Below are positions 26,580-35,600 of a DNA stretch of 60,914 bases, piece by piece. Made by a program: the position numbers and the translations under genes. How positions within the stretch are numbered: the first letter of the stretch is position 1; the number at the start of each line of letters is the position of its first letter. A model generated the notes under the pieces. That model saw only the letters and a list, made by a program, of their open reading frames with translations, had not been told where the DNA came from and ran no database searches. This stretch comes from Sphingomonas sp. ERG5 (GTDB lineage Bacteria; Pseudomonadota; Alphaproteobacteria; Sphingomonadales; Sphingomonadaceae), in assembly GCF_000803065.1 (NCBI RefSeq), contig NZ_JSXI01000006.1, positions 1-60,914 of the forward strand. Reading direction: 5' to 3'.

Positions 26580-26647
26580 CTCGTCGGAAGAGCGATTATA
26601 GGCCCCACGGAGCATCATCTGTATGATGCCCGCTGGGTACAATGATT

Positions 26648-27925
26648 TCACCTCCGCGGTCGACCGCACGGGCGCCCTGTCTTCGATTTGCCAGCCTTGG
26701 GCTTGCGGGAAACTGCCTTCGCTGGCCGGGGCGCTTCCGCTGCATCACGCAGGCCGTCCAGATAGTCCGACCAGTGCTGCATCATGGCAACGCGCTCGTC
26801 CCAATATTCGCCACGCGCATATGCGCGGCGAACGGACGATGCCTCCTGATGGGCAAGCTGCCGTTCGATCGCATCAGGGTTCCACCGGCCCATCTCGTTG
26901 AGCAGAGTCGCCGCCATCGCACGAAAACCATGGGCGGTCATCTCGCCGGTTTCGTAGCCCAGCCTTCGCAATGCCTGATTGACACCATTCTCCGACATGG
27001 GTCGCCTCGGGCGTCCCATGCACGGGAACAAGTGCTGACGATGCCCGGTGATTTCCCGCAGTTCCTCGATCATGCCGAGCACCTGCCGAGAAAGCGGCAC
27101 CTTGTGCGCCCGCCGCATCTTCATTCTTTCGGCGGGGATCGACCAGATCGCCTTTTCGGCATCGATCTCGCTCCATTCGGCCTGGCGCAGCTCGCCGGGT
27201 CGGGCGAATAGGTGTGGCGACAGCCGCATGGCCATGCGCGTGACCGCCTGGCCGGTATAACCGTCCATCGTCTTCAGCAGGATGCCGACCTCGTCGGGAT
27301 CGGTGATGGCCGCGTGATGCGTGGTTCTAGGAGTCGTCAGCGCACCGCGCAGATCGGCCGCCACATCGCGATCGCAGCGCGCGGTCGCGATGCCGTATCG
27401 GAACACGCGGCTCAATATGCTTCGCATGCGGCGGGCGCTTTCGTATCGCCCCTTCGCCTCCACCTTACGCAGGACCGATAGCGCCTCGGTCGGTGTGATC
27501 CCGTTGATCGGATGGGAGCCGATCAGCGGATAGGCCATGCCGAGCAGCCAGCGAATCTTGTCCAGCGTGATCTCGGCGCGACCTTCCCGCTCGCACTTTG
27601 CGATCCATTCGAGCGCGACATCCTTGAAGGTGGTGGCGACGGCGAATCGGGCCGTCACCTTTTCGCGCTTCTTCTCGAGTGCCGGGTCGAGCCCGGCAGC
27701 GATCGCTTTCCTCGCCTCGCGGCATTTCTCGCGGGCATCGGCGAGCGAGGTGGCCGGCCACGGCCCGATATGGAGCGTCTTCTGTCGACCCGCATATCGA
27801 TAGCGGAAGCGCCAGAGCTTCGAGCCGGTTGTCTGAATGGCGAGGACCAGCCCTTGTCCGTCGGAGAGATTGTACGGCTTCGCCTTGGGCTTGGCGGAGG
27901 TGATCTGGAGTTGTGTCAGCATCAT
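26648..27925 (-). CDS. P4-type tyrosine recombinase (island integrase)
   Basis: 425 residues. The N-terminal DUF4102-type arm-binding domain reads NLSDGQGLVLAIQTTGSKLW then RFRYRYAGRQKTLHIG. The central domain runs about 95-190. The catalytic domain has R in FARPGELRQAEW, H-x-x-R in TAHGFRAMAATLLNE, a second conserved histidine in LAHQEASSVRRAYARGEY, and the nucleophilic tyrosine in that last block. Start ATG 27923-27925 (a second ATG follows). The open frame runs upstream through the tRNA gene but that part is just translated tRNA. It lies directly downstream of tRNA-Leu, its probable attachment target. Confidence 0.92.
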   Translation of the reverse strand: MMLTQLQITSAKPKAKPYNLSDGQGLVLAIQTTGSKLWRFRYRYAGRQKTLHIGPWPATSLADAREKCREARKAIAAGLDPALEKKREKVTARFAVATTFKDVALEWIAKCEREGRAEITLDKIRWLLGMAYPLIGSHPINGITPTEALSVLRKVEAKGRYESARRMRSILSRVFRYGIATARCDRDVAADLRGALTTPRTTHHAAITDPDEVGILLKTMDGYTGQAVTRMAMRLSPHLFARPGELRQAEWSEIDAEKAIWSIPAERMKMRRAHKVPLSRQVLGMIEELREITGHRQHLFPCMGRPRRPMSENGVNQALRRLGYETGEMTAHGFRAMAATLLNEMGRWNPDAIERQLAHQEASSVRRAYARGEYWDERVAMMQHWSDYLDGLRDAAEAPRPAKAVSRKPKAGKSKTGRPCGRPRR

Positions 27926-27952
27926 CGTGATCCCGGTTTTCTCCGGGTCCAC

Positions 27953-27996
27953 CCAGCAGACACAAAATGAGACTCTTTTTGTGTCTCTTTTGCTGG
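27953..27996. promoter_or_regulatory. Nested inverted repeats upstream of the integrase
   Basis: AGACACAAAA / TTTTGTGTCT (27958-27967 and 27977-27986) form a perfect 10-bp inverted repeat, enclosed by CCAGCA / TGCTGG. It lies 30 bp upstream of the integrase start, a likely operator or arm-site for the recombinase/AlpA regulator. Confidence 0.5.
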
Positions 27997-28071
27997 AATT
28001 AGCTGGATCAACCCGGACGGTTGCCAGCGATCGTCGATGAATTGTGCTTTGAAACCAGCCGCTTGCTGGAC

Positions 28072-28093
28072 GCCTCTGGACGAATCCAGAGGC
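28072..28093. terminator. 9-bp hairpin just 3' of tRNA-Leu
   Basis: GCCTCTGGA-CGAA-TCCAGAGGC, perfect stem, TTCG loop on the tRNA strand, beginning 7 bases after the CCA end. No T-run follows, so it may be a 3'-processing or weak terminator structure, or part of the attachment region. Confidence 0.4.
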
Positions 28094-28099
28094 AAAAAC

Positions 28100-28186
28100 T
28101 GGTGCCCAGAAGAGGACTCGAACCTCCACGACCTTGCGATCGCCAGCACCTGAAGCTGGTGCGTCTACCAATTCCGCCATCTGGGC
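28100..28186 (-). tRNA. tRNA-Leu (anticodon CAG)
   Basis: Minus strand. Acceptor arms GCCCAGA (28186-28180) and TCTGGGC pair over 7 bp, with discriminator A and encoded CCA. The anticodon stem CCAGC/GCTGG closes the loop TTCAGGT, anticodon CAG. There is a long variable arm, as in class II tRNAs, and a T-loop GGTTCGAGTCC. 87 nt including CCA. Target of the adjacent integrase. Confidence 0.95.
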
Positions 28187-28292
28187 ACGGGGTAGGCGGG
28201 GGGCTCTAGGGGAGCGGTGGCGGCCTTGTCAACACGCCTCCTGATGCGGCAAGGGGTTCGGCGCACGCCACGGCATTAATGGGCAGGATTTT

Positions 28293-29237
28293 ATGAGCAT
28301 GAACGGCAAACTGGTGACGCTGATCGGTGGCGGCGGGTTCCTGGGGCGCTATGTCGCGCAGGAATTGCTCGCGGCAGGGGCACGGGTGCGAATCGCGCAA
28401 CGCGATCCGCGCGAGGCGCTGTTCCTGAAGCCACAGGGCGGATTGGGCCAGACTCAGTTCGCCGCAGTCGATGTGACCAAGCCGGACAGCGTAGCCCGCG
28501 CCGTCCAGGGATCGGATGCGGTGGTCAATCTGGTCGGCATCCTGTCGGGCGATTTCGATGCGGTGCAGGCGCGCGGGGCGCGGCACGTCGCCGAAGCGGC
28601 CAAGGCAACAGGTGTCGGCGCATTGGTGCACATCTCGGCACTTGGCGCGGATGCCGAATCACCTTCGAGCTATGGCCGGACCAAGGGCGAAGGCGAAGCC
28701 GCCGTGCTGGCAGCCTTCCCGGGCGCGATCATCCTGCGCCCATCGCTGATGTTCGGACGCGAGGATCAGTTCGTCAATCGCTTCGCCGGGATGGTCGCAA
28801 GCGCCCCGATCGTGCCGGTGTTGCGCGCGGGCGTGAAGCTCCAGCCGCTTTATGTCGTCGACGCAGCACAGGCGGTGGTGCGGGCGCTGTCCGACCCAGC
28901 CGGGTTTGCCGGCAAGGTTTTCGAGCTGGGCGGACCCGACATCATCACCATGGGCGGCCTGATTCGCTGGATCTCCGGCGCGATCGGCCGTGACCCGACG
29001 ATCATCGAATTGCCCGATTTTGCCGGAGCGGCGATCGCGAGTTTCGGCTTCCTACCGCTCGCCCCGATCACGCGCGACCAGTGGCGCATGCTGCAGCGTG
29101 ACAATGTGGTTGCGCAAGGCGACAAAGGGCTCGCAGCATTCGGCATCGACCCAACCCCGCTTGCCGCGGTCGCACCCGGCTGGCTGGTGCGCTATCGTCG
29201 GCAAGGGCGTTTCGGCGTCCGGGCCGCGGCGGCCTGA
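28293..29237 (+). CDS. NDUFA9-like atypical SDR protein
   Basis: 314 residues. N-terminal Rossmann motif LIGGGGFLGRYVAQELL, then VVNLVGIL and HISALGADAESPSSYGRTKG in the place of the SDR active site; the Tyr and Lys are present in S-Y-G-R-T-K-G. It belongs to the NDUFA9-like atypical SDR group, associated with respiratory complex I or with quinone/nucleotide-sugar chemistry. It is not in a nuo operon here, so the exact role is open. ATG 28293 with GGCAGGATTTT upstream. Confidence 0.85.
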   Translation: MSMNGKLVTLIGGGGFLGRYVAQELLAAGARVRIAQRDPREALFLKPQGGLGQTQFAAVDVTKPDSVARAVQGSDAVVNLVGILSGDFDAVQARGARHVAEAAKATGVGALVHISALGADAESPSSYGRTKGEGEAAVLAAFPGAIILRPSLMFGREDQFVNRFAGMVASAPIVPVLRAGVKLQPLYVVDAAQAVVRALSDPAGFAGKVFELGGPDIITMGGLIRWISGAIGRDPTIIELPDFAGAAIASFGFLPLAPITRDQWRMLQRDNVVAQGDKGLAAFGIDPTPLAAVAPGWLVRYRRQGRFGVRAAAA

Positions 29238-29300
29238 GGCCGATATTTTTCCGCATCGTTGGAACATCGCGGCGAACGCCGCACCAAGGGGGTATCCCGC

Positions 29301-30110
29301 GTGAACGATCTGATCATCATCATCCTGCTCGGCATCGTCGAGGGGGTGACCGAGTTCCTCCCCGTATCCTCGACCGGCCATCTGATCCTCGCCGGGGCGC
29401 TGCTTGGCCTGCCCCAGGCCGATGCGACTTTCGACATCGTGATTCAGCTCGGCGCGATCCTCGCGGTGGTCGTCTTGTTCTGGGGCCGCTTCATGAAGGT
29501 GGCGCACGGATTGCTGGCGCGCGATCCGGCGGCTATCCGCTTCACCCGCAATGTCCTGCTTGGCTTTCTTCCGTCGGCGGTGGCCGGAGTAATCGCCTAT
29601 AAGGCAATCAAGGCCGTGCTCGAGGCACCGACGATCGGGCCGATGGTGGTAGCCATCTCGTTGATTGTCGGCGGCGTGCTGATCCTGCTGATCGAGCGCC
29701 TCTCCAAGACCATCACGACGCGATCGGTCGAGGATATGCCCTGGCGTACCGCGCTGATCATCGGTGTGGTGCAATGCCTGTCGATGATCCCGGGCGTCAG
29801 CCGCTCCGGTGCGACGATCATGGGTGCACTGACCCTGGGCGTCGATCGTGAGACGGCGGCGGAATACAGCTTCTTTCTTGCGATCCCGACGATGATGGGC
29901 GCGACGACGCTCGCGCTGTACAAGGGCCGGCACGAACTGGGCGATGCGCACCTGACCGCGATCGGCATCGGCTTCGTGGTATCGTTCCTGGTCGCCCTGC
30001 TGGTGATTCGCTGGTTCGTCGCGTTCGTCGGCAAACATGGATTTGCACCCTTTGCCTGGTATCGGATCATTGCCGGGAGCATCGCCTTGATTGCTTTGTT
30101 GGCGCATTGA
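29301..30110 (+). CDS. uppP: Undecaprenyl-diphosphatase
   Basis: 269 residues, eight membrane helices. The family signatures EGVTEFLPVSSTGHLIL (residues about 12-28) and PGVSRSGAT (about 159-167) hold the catalytic Glu, Ser and Arg. The enzyme dephosphorylates undecaprenyl diphosphate to recycle the lipid carrier for peptidoglycan and other surface polymers. GTG start at 29301 after AAGGGGG; the in-frame upstream extension is non-membrane and unlikely. Confidence 0.95.
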   Translation: MNDLIIIILLGIVEGVTEFLPVSSTGHLILAGALLGLPQADATFDIVIQLGAILAVVVLFWGRFMKVAHGLLARDPAAIRFTRNVLLGFLPSAVAGVIAYKAIKAVLEAPTIGPMVVAISLIVGGVLILLIERLSKTITTRSVEDMPWRTALIIGVVQCLSMIPGVSRSGATIMGALTLGVDRETAAEYSFFLAIPTMMGATTLALYKGRHELGDAHLTAIGIGFVVSFLVALLVIRWFVAFVGKHGFAPFAWYRIIAGSIALIALLAH

Positions 30111-30178
30111 TACCGGATCGGCCATAAATTCACGACGGAAAGTTGCGGAAATCGGACATTTCAGACTTCCTACCGGTT

Positions 30179-30203
30179 AATAGGTAAGCTGTACTTACCT
30201 ATT
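30179..30203. promoter_or_regulatory. 10-bp inverted repeat upstream of gltD
   Basis: AATAGGTAAG-CTGTA-CTTACCTATT, perfect arms, 68 bp before the gltD start and 69 bp after uppP. Followed by TGTTGATTTT. It could be an operator for gltD or a weak terminator of uppP. Confidence 0.45.
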
Positions 30204-30270
30204 TGTTGATTTTCCCGTGACTTCGGCCGCCCGCACGGCTAAGGCGAGCCTCGTCAAGTGAGCGAGGCCG

Positions 30271-31707
30271 ATGTCTGAATCCATGCTGAAATTCGTGGGA
30301 ACGCCTCAAGCCTTTCCTGGCAAGCGTGCGCCGAAGCTGCGTGCGGAGGACTTCCGCGAGATCGCCGATCGCTATGCGCCGCCTGCCGCCGAGGATCAGG
30401 CCGGACGCTGCTCGCAATGCGGCGTGCCCTATTGCTCAGTGCATTGCCCGTTGCACAATCATATCCCCGACTGGCTGCGCCTGACCGCCGAAGGGCGGCT
30501 GCGTGAGGCGTTCGAGTTGAGCAATTCGACATCGACCATGCCCGAGATTTGCGGCCGCATCTGCCCACAGGACCGGCTGTGCGAAGGCAATTGCGTGATC
30601 GAATTCTCTGGCCATGGCGCGGTGACGATTGGGTCGGTCGAAAAGTTCATCACCGACACTGCCTGGGAAGAAGGCTGGGTCGAACCACTCGTGGTCGGCG
30701 CGCCGCGCGGGCAATCGGTCGGCATCATCGGCGCGGGGCCGGCGGGACTCAGCGCAGCGGAGTATCTACGCGGCTATGGTTATGACGTGCATGTCTATGA
30801 CCGCTACGACCGCGCCGGCGGATTGCTGACCTACGGCATTCCCGGCTTCAAGCTCGAGAAACATGTCGTCACCCGCCGGGTCAATCGGCTGAAAGAAGGC
30901 GGCATCGTCTTCCATGATAATTTCGAGGTCGGTCGCGATGCAAGCATGACCGAATTGCGCCAGCGCCATGACAGCGTGCTGATCGCGACCGGCGTCTATA
31001 AACCGCGCGCGATCAAGGCGCCGGGCGTCGGCAGCAACGGCGTGGTCGATGCGCTCGATTTCCTCACCGCATCGAACCGCAAGGGTTTCGGCGACGCCGT
31101 GCCCGCCTTTGATGACGGGTCGCTCGACGCGGCGGGCAAGCATGTCGTGGTGATCGGCGGCGGGGATACCGCAATGGATTGCGTCCGCACCGCCGTGCGC
31201 CAGGGCGCGGCCTCGGTGAAGTGCCTCTATCGCCGCGACCGCGCCAATATGCCGGGATCGCAGCGTGAAGTCGCCAACGCCGAGGAAGAAGGCGTCGAAT
31301 TCGTCTGGCTCTCCGCCCCCGAGGCGTTCCTGTCGGGCGACAGCGTTACTGGCGTGAAGGCCAGCCGCATGCGGCTTGGCGCACCCGATGCGAGCGGGCG
31401 GCGCGCGCCGGAGATTGATCCGGAGGGCGGTTTCGATGTGCCCGCCGATCTGGTGATCAAGGCATTGGGTTTCGACGCGGAGGATCTGCCGACGATGTTC
31501 GGCGTGCCTGAGCTTGGCGTGACGCGCTGGGGCACGCTGCTGGTCGGCAAGACGCTGATGACCAGCCTCGACGGCGTGTTCGCGGCCGGCGACATCGTGC
31601 GCGGCGCCAGTCTGGTCGTATGGGCGATCCGCGATGGGCGCGATGTGTCCACGGCGATGCACCAGTGGCTGAAGGCGAAGGCGACCAGCGCGAGGGTGGC
31701 GGCGTGA
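30271..31707 (+). CDS. gltD: Glutamate synthase small subunit
   Basis: 478 residues. N-terminal [4Fe-4S]-binding domain with CSQCGVPYCSVHC and CGRICPQDRLCEGNC. FAD site GIIGAGPAGLSAAEYLRGYG. NADPH site VVIGGGDTAMDCVRTAVRQG, and the C-terminal FAD motif GVFAAGDIVRGASLVVWAI. It transfers electrons from NADPH to the large subunit, which makes glutamate from glutamine and 2-oxoglutarate. The large subunit gene gltB lies 918 bp downstream, separated by a small secreted protein gene, an order that is unusual. Confidence 0.96.
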   Translation: MSESMLKFVGTPQAFPGKRAPKLRAEDFREIADRYAPPAAEDQAGRCSQCGVPYCSVHCPLHNHIPDWLRLTAEGRLREAFELSNSTSTMPEICGRICPQDRLCEGNCVIEFSGHGAVTIGSVEKFITDTAWEEGWVEPLVVGAPRGQSVGIIGAGPAGLSAAEYLRGYGYDVHVYDRYDRAGGLLTYGIPGFKLEKHVVTRRVNRLKEGGIVFHDNFEVGRDASMTELRQRHDSVLIATGVYKPRAIKAPGVGSNGVVDALDFLTASNRKGFGDAVPAFDDGSLDAAGKHVVVIGGGDTAMDCVRTAVRQGAASVKCLYRRDRANMPGSQREVANAEEEGVEFVWLSAPEAFLSGDSVTGVKASRMRLGAPDASGRRAPEIDPEGGFDVPADLVIKALGFDAEDLPTMFGVPELGVTRWGTLLVGKTLMTSLDGVFAAGDIVRGASLVVWAIRDGRDVSTAMHQWLKAKATSARVAA

Positions 31708-32435
31708 CGAGGCTTGCAATCACTCCGTTGATGCTCGCTCTGGCTGTTTCCACCTATGCCTACCCTGCAATAGCGAGAGCACAATCGGCACCCGTCGAGG
31801 CGGCCGCCGCCCCCGCAAATCTCCCCCTGCGCCTAGGGGAGCTCTTGATACCGAACAAAATGATGGCGGACAAAGCGGCGGAAGGTTTCGACAGAAACTT
31901 CAAAGCAAGTTTGGCTGCAAGTCCCGCACTAGACAAGCAATTTTCCGGCGCTCAGGAAGCTGCCGGAACTGCGGCGCGTAAGCTCCTGATCGACGCAGTA
32001 AACGCCAACATAGGCAACCTTCAGTCTGAGATAGCCGCGCTGATCAAAAATGAGTTCAGCGATAGCGAACAGCGGCAATTATACGTGTTTCTGATTTCGC
32101 CGATAGGGCGCAAGCTCGTTGCGATGGGCGACCAAGCCCTCCCGTCCGATGACACACGCAACGAACCAGTTGCCAATGATTCGGCGCCGACGATCAAACT
32201 CCCCGACAGCGTCGACGGCAACGCTCTCGACAAGTTGAGCGCTGTGGAAAAATCATCCCTCGCCGCGTTCAGTGTAAGCCCGGCCGGGGAAAAGCTGAGC
32301 ATTGTAACTCCCCGACTTGCACAGTTGATGGAGAATTGGGCTAACACGCTATTGGCTACAAACCGGCCTCTCGTTCAACAAGCCATGGCGGTCGCTATAC
32401 GCGATTATCGCGCCAACTTGGAATCGAAGAAATGA
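31704..32435 (+). CDS. Secreted protein of unknown function between gltD and gltB
   Basis: 243 residues with a signal peptide (LAITPLMLALAVSTYAYPAI, cleavage near ARAQS). The mature part is alpha-helical. It includes NEFSDSEQRQLYVFLISPIG, RKLVAMG and later VEKSSLAAFSVSPAGEKLS, an internal repeat of the S-P-x-G-x-K-L motif that recalls DUF2059-like secreted proteins; not certain. The GTG start overlaps the gltD stop (GTGA). Probably co-transcribed with gltD, though its role has no obvious link to glutamate synthesis. Confidence 0.75.
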   Translation: MTRLAITPLMLALAVSTYAYPAIARAQSAPVEAAAAPANLPLRLGELLIPNKMMADKAAEGFDRNFKASLAASPALDKQFSGAQEAAGTAARKLLIDAVNANIGNLQSEIAALIKNEFSDSEQRQLYVFLISPIGRKLVAMGDQALPSDDTRNEPVANDSAPTIKLPDSVDGNALDKLSAVEKSSLAAFSVSPAGEKLSIVTPRLAQLMENWANTLLATNRPLVQQAMAVAIRDYRANLESKK

Positions 32436-32473
32436 TCGTCGGAACCGAACATGGTTGCGGCGCCTGGAGTAGT

Positions 32474-32542
32474 ATGGACCGCTCCAAAATCGAGGGCAGC
32501 GCTCGTGGTACCGGCTTGGTCGCAGCGACCGACGGCAATGCC
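32474..32542 (+). pseudogene. Decayed duplicate of the gltB 5' end
   Basis: Frame from ATG 32474 reads MDRSKIEGSARGTGLVAATDGNA, against YRPEFEGDACGVGLVAATDG at the start of gltB, with matching DNA (for example GGCTTGGTCGC versus GGCCTGGTCGC). The catalytic Cys position is Arg here. Then the frame diverges. Confidence 0.65.
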
Positions 32543-32625
32543 TTGCTATGCATCATGACGACGCGAAACCCCGCGACCAAACATCTGCCGCCAGCACCCA
32601 GGCGGGACAAGAAAGGGCAACCCTG

Positions 32626-35600
32626 ATGAGCAGCCAGATCGCCAATCAGGTGGAGCGCGAACGCCTCGCCCGTGACGGCATGTACCGCCCTGAATTCGAG
32701 GGCGATGCTTGCGGCGTCGGCCTGGTCGCGGCCACTGACGGCAGTGCCTCGCGGCGTGTGGTGCAGTCGGCAATCGATGCGCTGAAGGCGGTATGGCACC
32801 GCGGCGCTGTCGATGCCGATGGCAAGACCGGCGACGGCGCCGGGCTGCATGTCGATCTGCCGCTCAAATTCTTCGATGATGCGGTCGTCGCCTCGGGGCA
32901 CAAGGTGCAACCCAACCGGCTCGCGGTCGGCATGATCTTCCTGCCGCGCACTGACCTCGGCGCGCAGGAAGCGTGCCGTACGATCGTCGAGAGCGTAATC
33001 ATCGAGGAAGGCTATTCGATCTATGGCTGGCGCCAGGTGCCGGTCGATGTCTCGGTAATCGGGCAAAAAGCGCAAGCGACGCGCCCCGAGATCGAGCAGA
33101 TCATGATCGCCGGGCCGCTGCCCGATGATGCCAGCGCGGCGGAATTCGAGAAGAACCTCTATCTCGTCCGCCGGCGGATCGAGAAGCGCGTTATCGCGGC
33201 GCAGATCCAGGGCTTCTATATCTGCTCGCTGTCGTGCCGCTCGATCATCTACAAGGGGCTGTTCCTCGCGGAATCGCTCTCGGTCTTCTATCCCGACCTG
33301 CAGGACCAGCGTTTCGAAAGCAGGGTCGCGATCTTCCATCAACGTTATTCGACCAACACTTTCCCGCAATGGTGGCTGGCGCAACCGTTCCGCTGCCTTG
33401 CGCATAATGGCGAGATCAACACGATCCGCGGCAACAAGAACTGGATGCTGAGCCACGAGATCCGCATGGCCAGCCTCGCGTTCGGCGATAATTCGGAGGA
33501 CATCAAGCCGGTCATCCCGGCCGGCGCGTCCGACACCGCCGCGCTCGACGCGGTGTTCGAGGCGATCTGCCGCTCCGGCCGCGATGCGCCGACCGCCAAG
33601 CTGATGCTGGTGCCCGAAGCATGGCTGGGCAAGGACGAGATGCCCAAGGCGCATCTCGACATGTACAAATATCTCGCCTCGGTGATGGAGCCGTGGGACG
33701 GCCCCGCCGCGCTCGCGATGACCGATGGCCGCTGGGCAGTTGCCGGCATGGACCGAAATGCGCTGCGTCCACTGCGCTATACCCGCACCTCGGACGGACT
33801 GCTGATCGTCGGATCGGAAAGCGGCATGGTCGTGGTGCCGGAATCGACCATCATCGAAAAGGGCCGGCTTGGCCCCGGCCAGATGATCGCGATCGATCTC
33901 GACAAGGGCGAACTGCTCAAGGACCGCGAGGTCAAGGACCGGCTGGCGGCCGAGGCCGATTATGGCGCGATGATCGGCAATTTTACCGCGATCGACGACC
34001 TCCCCGCCCCGCCCGCCGATGCGACGGTGCGCTTCGGCCGCGCCGAACTGATCCGGCGCCAGGTCGCGGCCGGCCAGACCCTGGAGGATATGGAGCTGAT
34101 CCTGTCGCCGATGGTCGAGGGCGCAAAGGAAGCGATCGGATCAATGGGCGACGACACGCCGCTCGCGGTCATTTCCGACAAGCCACGATTGATCAGCCAG
34201 TTCTTCCGGCAGAATTTCAGCCAGGTGACCAATCCGCCGATCGACAGCTTGCGCGAACGCCATGTCATGTCGCTCAAGACGCGCTTCGGCAACCTCGCCA
34301 ACATCCTTGACACCGAGGATCGGCGCGACGGCGTGCTGGTGCTTGAATCGCCAGTGCTGACCGGTACCGACTGGGCGCGGTTGAAGGCCTATTTCGGATC
34401 GGCGGTGGCCGAGATCGACTGCACCTTCGAAGCGAACGGCAAGGCCGAAGACCTGCGTACCGCGATCGCGCGGATTCGCGCCGAAGCCGAACAGGCGGTG
34501 CGCGAGGGCAAGAGCGAACTGTTCCTGTCCGACATGAACATCGGTCCCGACCGGGTCGGCATCGCCGGCGTGCTCGCGGCGGCGGCGGTGCATACGCACC
34601 TCGTGCGCAAAGGCCTGCGCTCCTATGCCAGCGTCAACATCCAGACCGCCGAATGCCTCGACACGCATTATTATGCGGTGCTGATCGGTGTCGGCGCGAC
34701 CACAGTCCATGCCTATCTGACCGAAGCGTCGATCGTCGACCGGCACGAACGCGGCCTGTTCGGCGATCTGACACTTGAGGATTGCTTCAAGCGGCACCGC
34801 AAGGCGATCGACGAAGGGCTGCTCAAGATCATGTCGAAGATGGGGATCGCGGTGATCTCCAGCTATCGCGGCGGTTATAATTTCGAAGCGGTCGGGTTGA
34901 GCCGCGCCCTGGTCAACGACCTGTTCCCGGGCATGCCGGCGAAGATCTCGGGCGAAGGCTATGCCTCGCTGTTCGTCAACGCGGCGGAGCGACACGAGGC
35001 GGCCTATGATCCCGCCATCGCCACGCTGCCGATCGGGGGCTTTTATCGCCAGCGGCACACCGGCGAGGCGCATGCCTATTCGGCACAGCTGATGCATTTG
35101 CTGCAATCGGCGGTCGGCAACGACAGTTATTCAACCTATCTGCAATTCTCCCGCGGAGTGGAGGCGCTGCCCCCGATTTATCTGCGCGACTTGTTGCAGT
35201 TCAATTTCCCCGATGAGGGCGTGGCCGTCGATCAGGTCGAGGCGATCACCGAAATCCGCAAGCGCTTCGTCACCCCGGGCATGAGTCTCGGCGCGCTTGG
35301 ACCGGAAGCGCATGAAACGCTGGCGATCGCGATGAACCGCATCGGCGCCAAGGCGGTGTCGGGCGAAGGCGGTGAGGACAAGAACCGCTACACGCCTTAC
35401 GCCAATGGCGACAATGCGAACTCGGGCGTGAAGCAGATCGCTTCGGGCCGCTTCGGCGTCACCGCCGAATATCTCGGTGCGTGCGAGGAAATCGAAATCA
35501 AGGTCGCGCAGGGGGCGAAGCCTGGCGAGGGCGGGCAGCTGCCCGGCTTCAAGGTGACCGAGTTCATCGCCAAGCTGCGCCATGCGACGCCAGGCGTGAC

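Noticed and set aside
26648..28180. Integrase frame open to 28180, giving 510 residues
   Set aside because: The extra N-terminus is a translation of tRNA-Leu and its flank; the conserved protein begins at 27925.
29052..30125. 357-residue minus-strand frame
   Set aside because: Antisense to uppP and the SDR gene; extremely polar His/Arg/Asp shadow.
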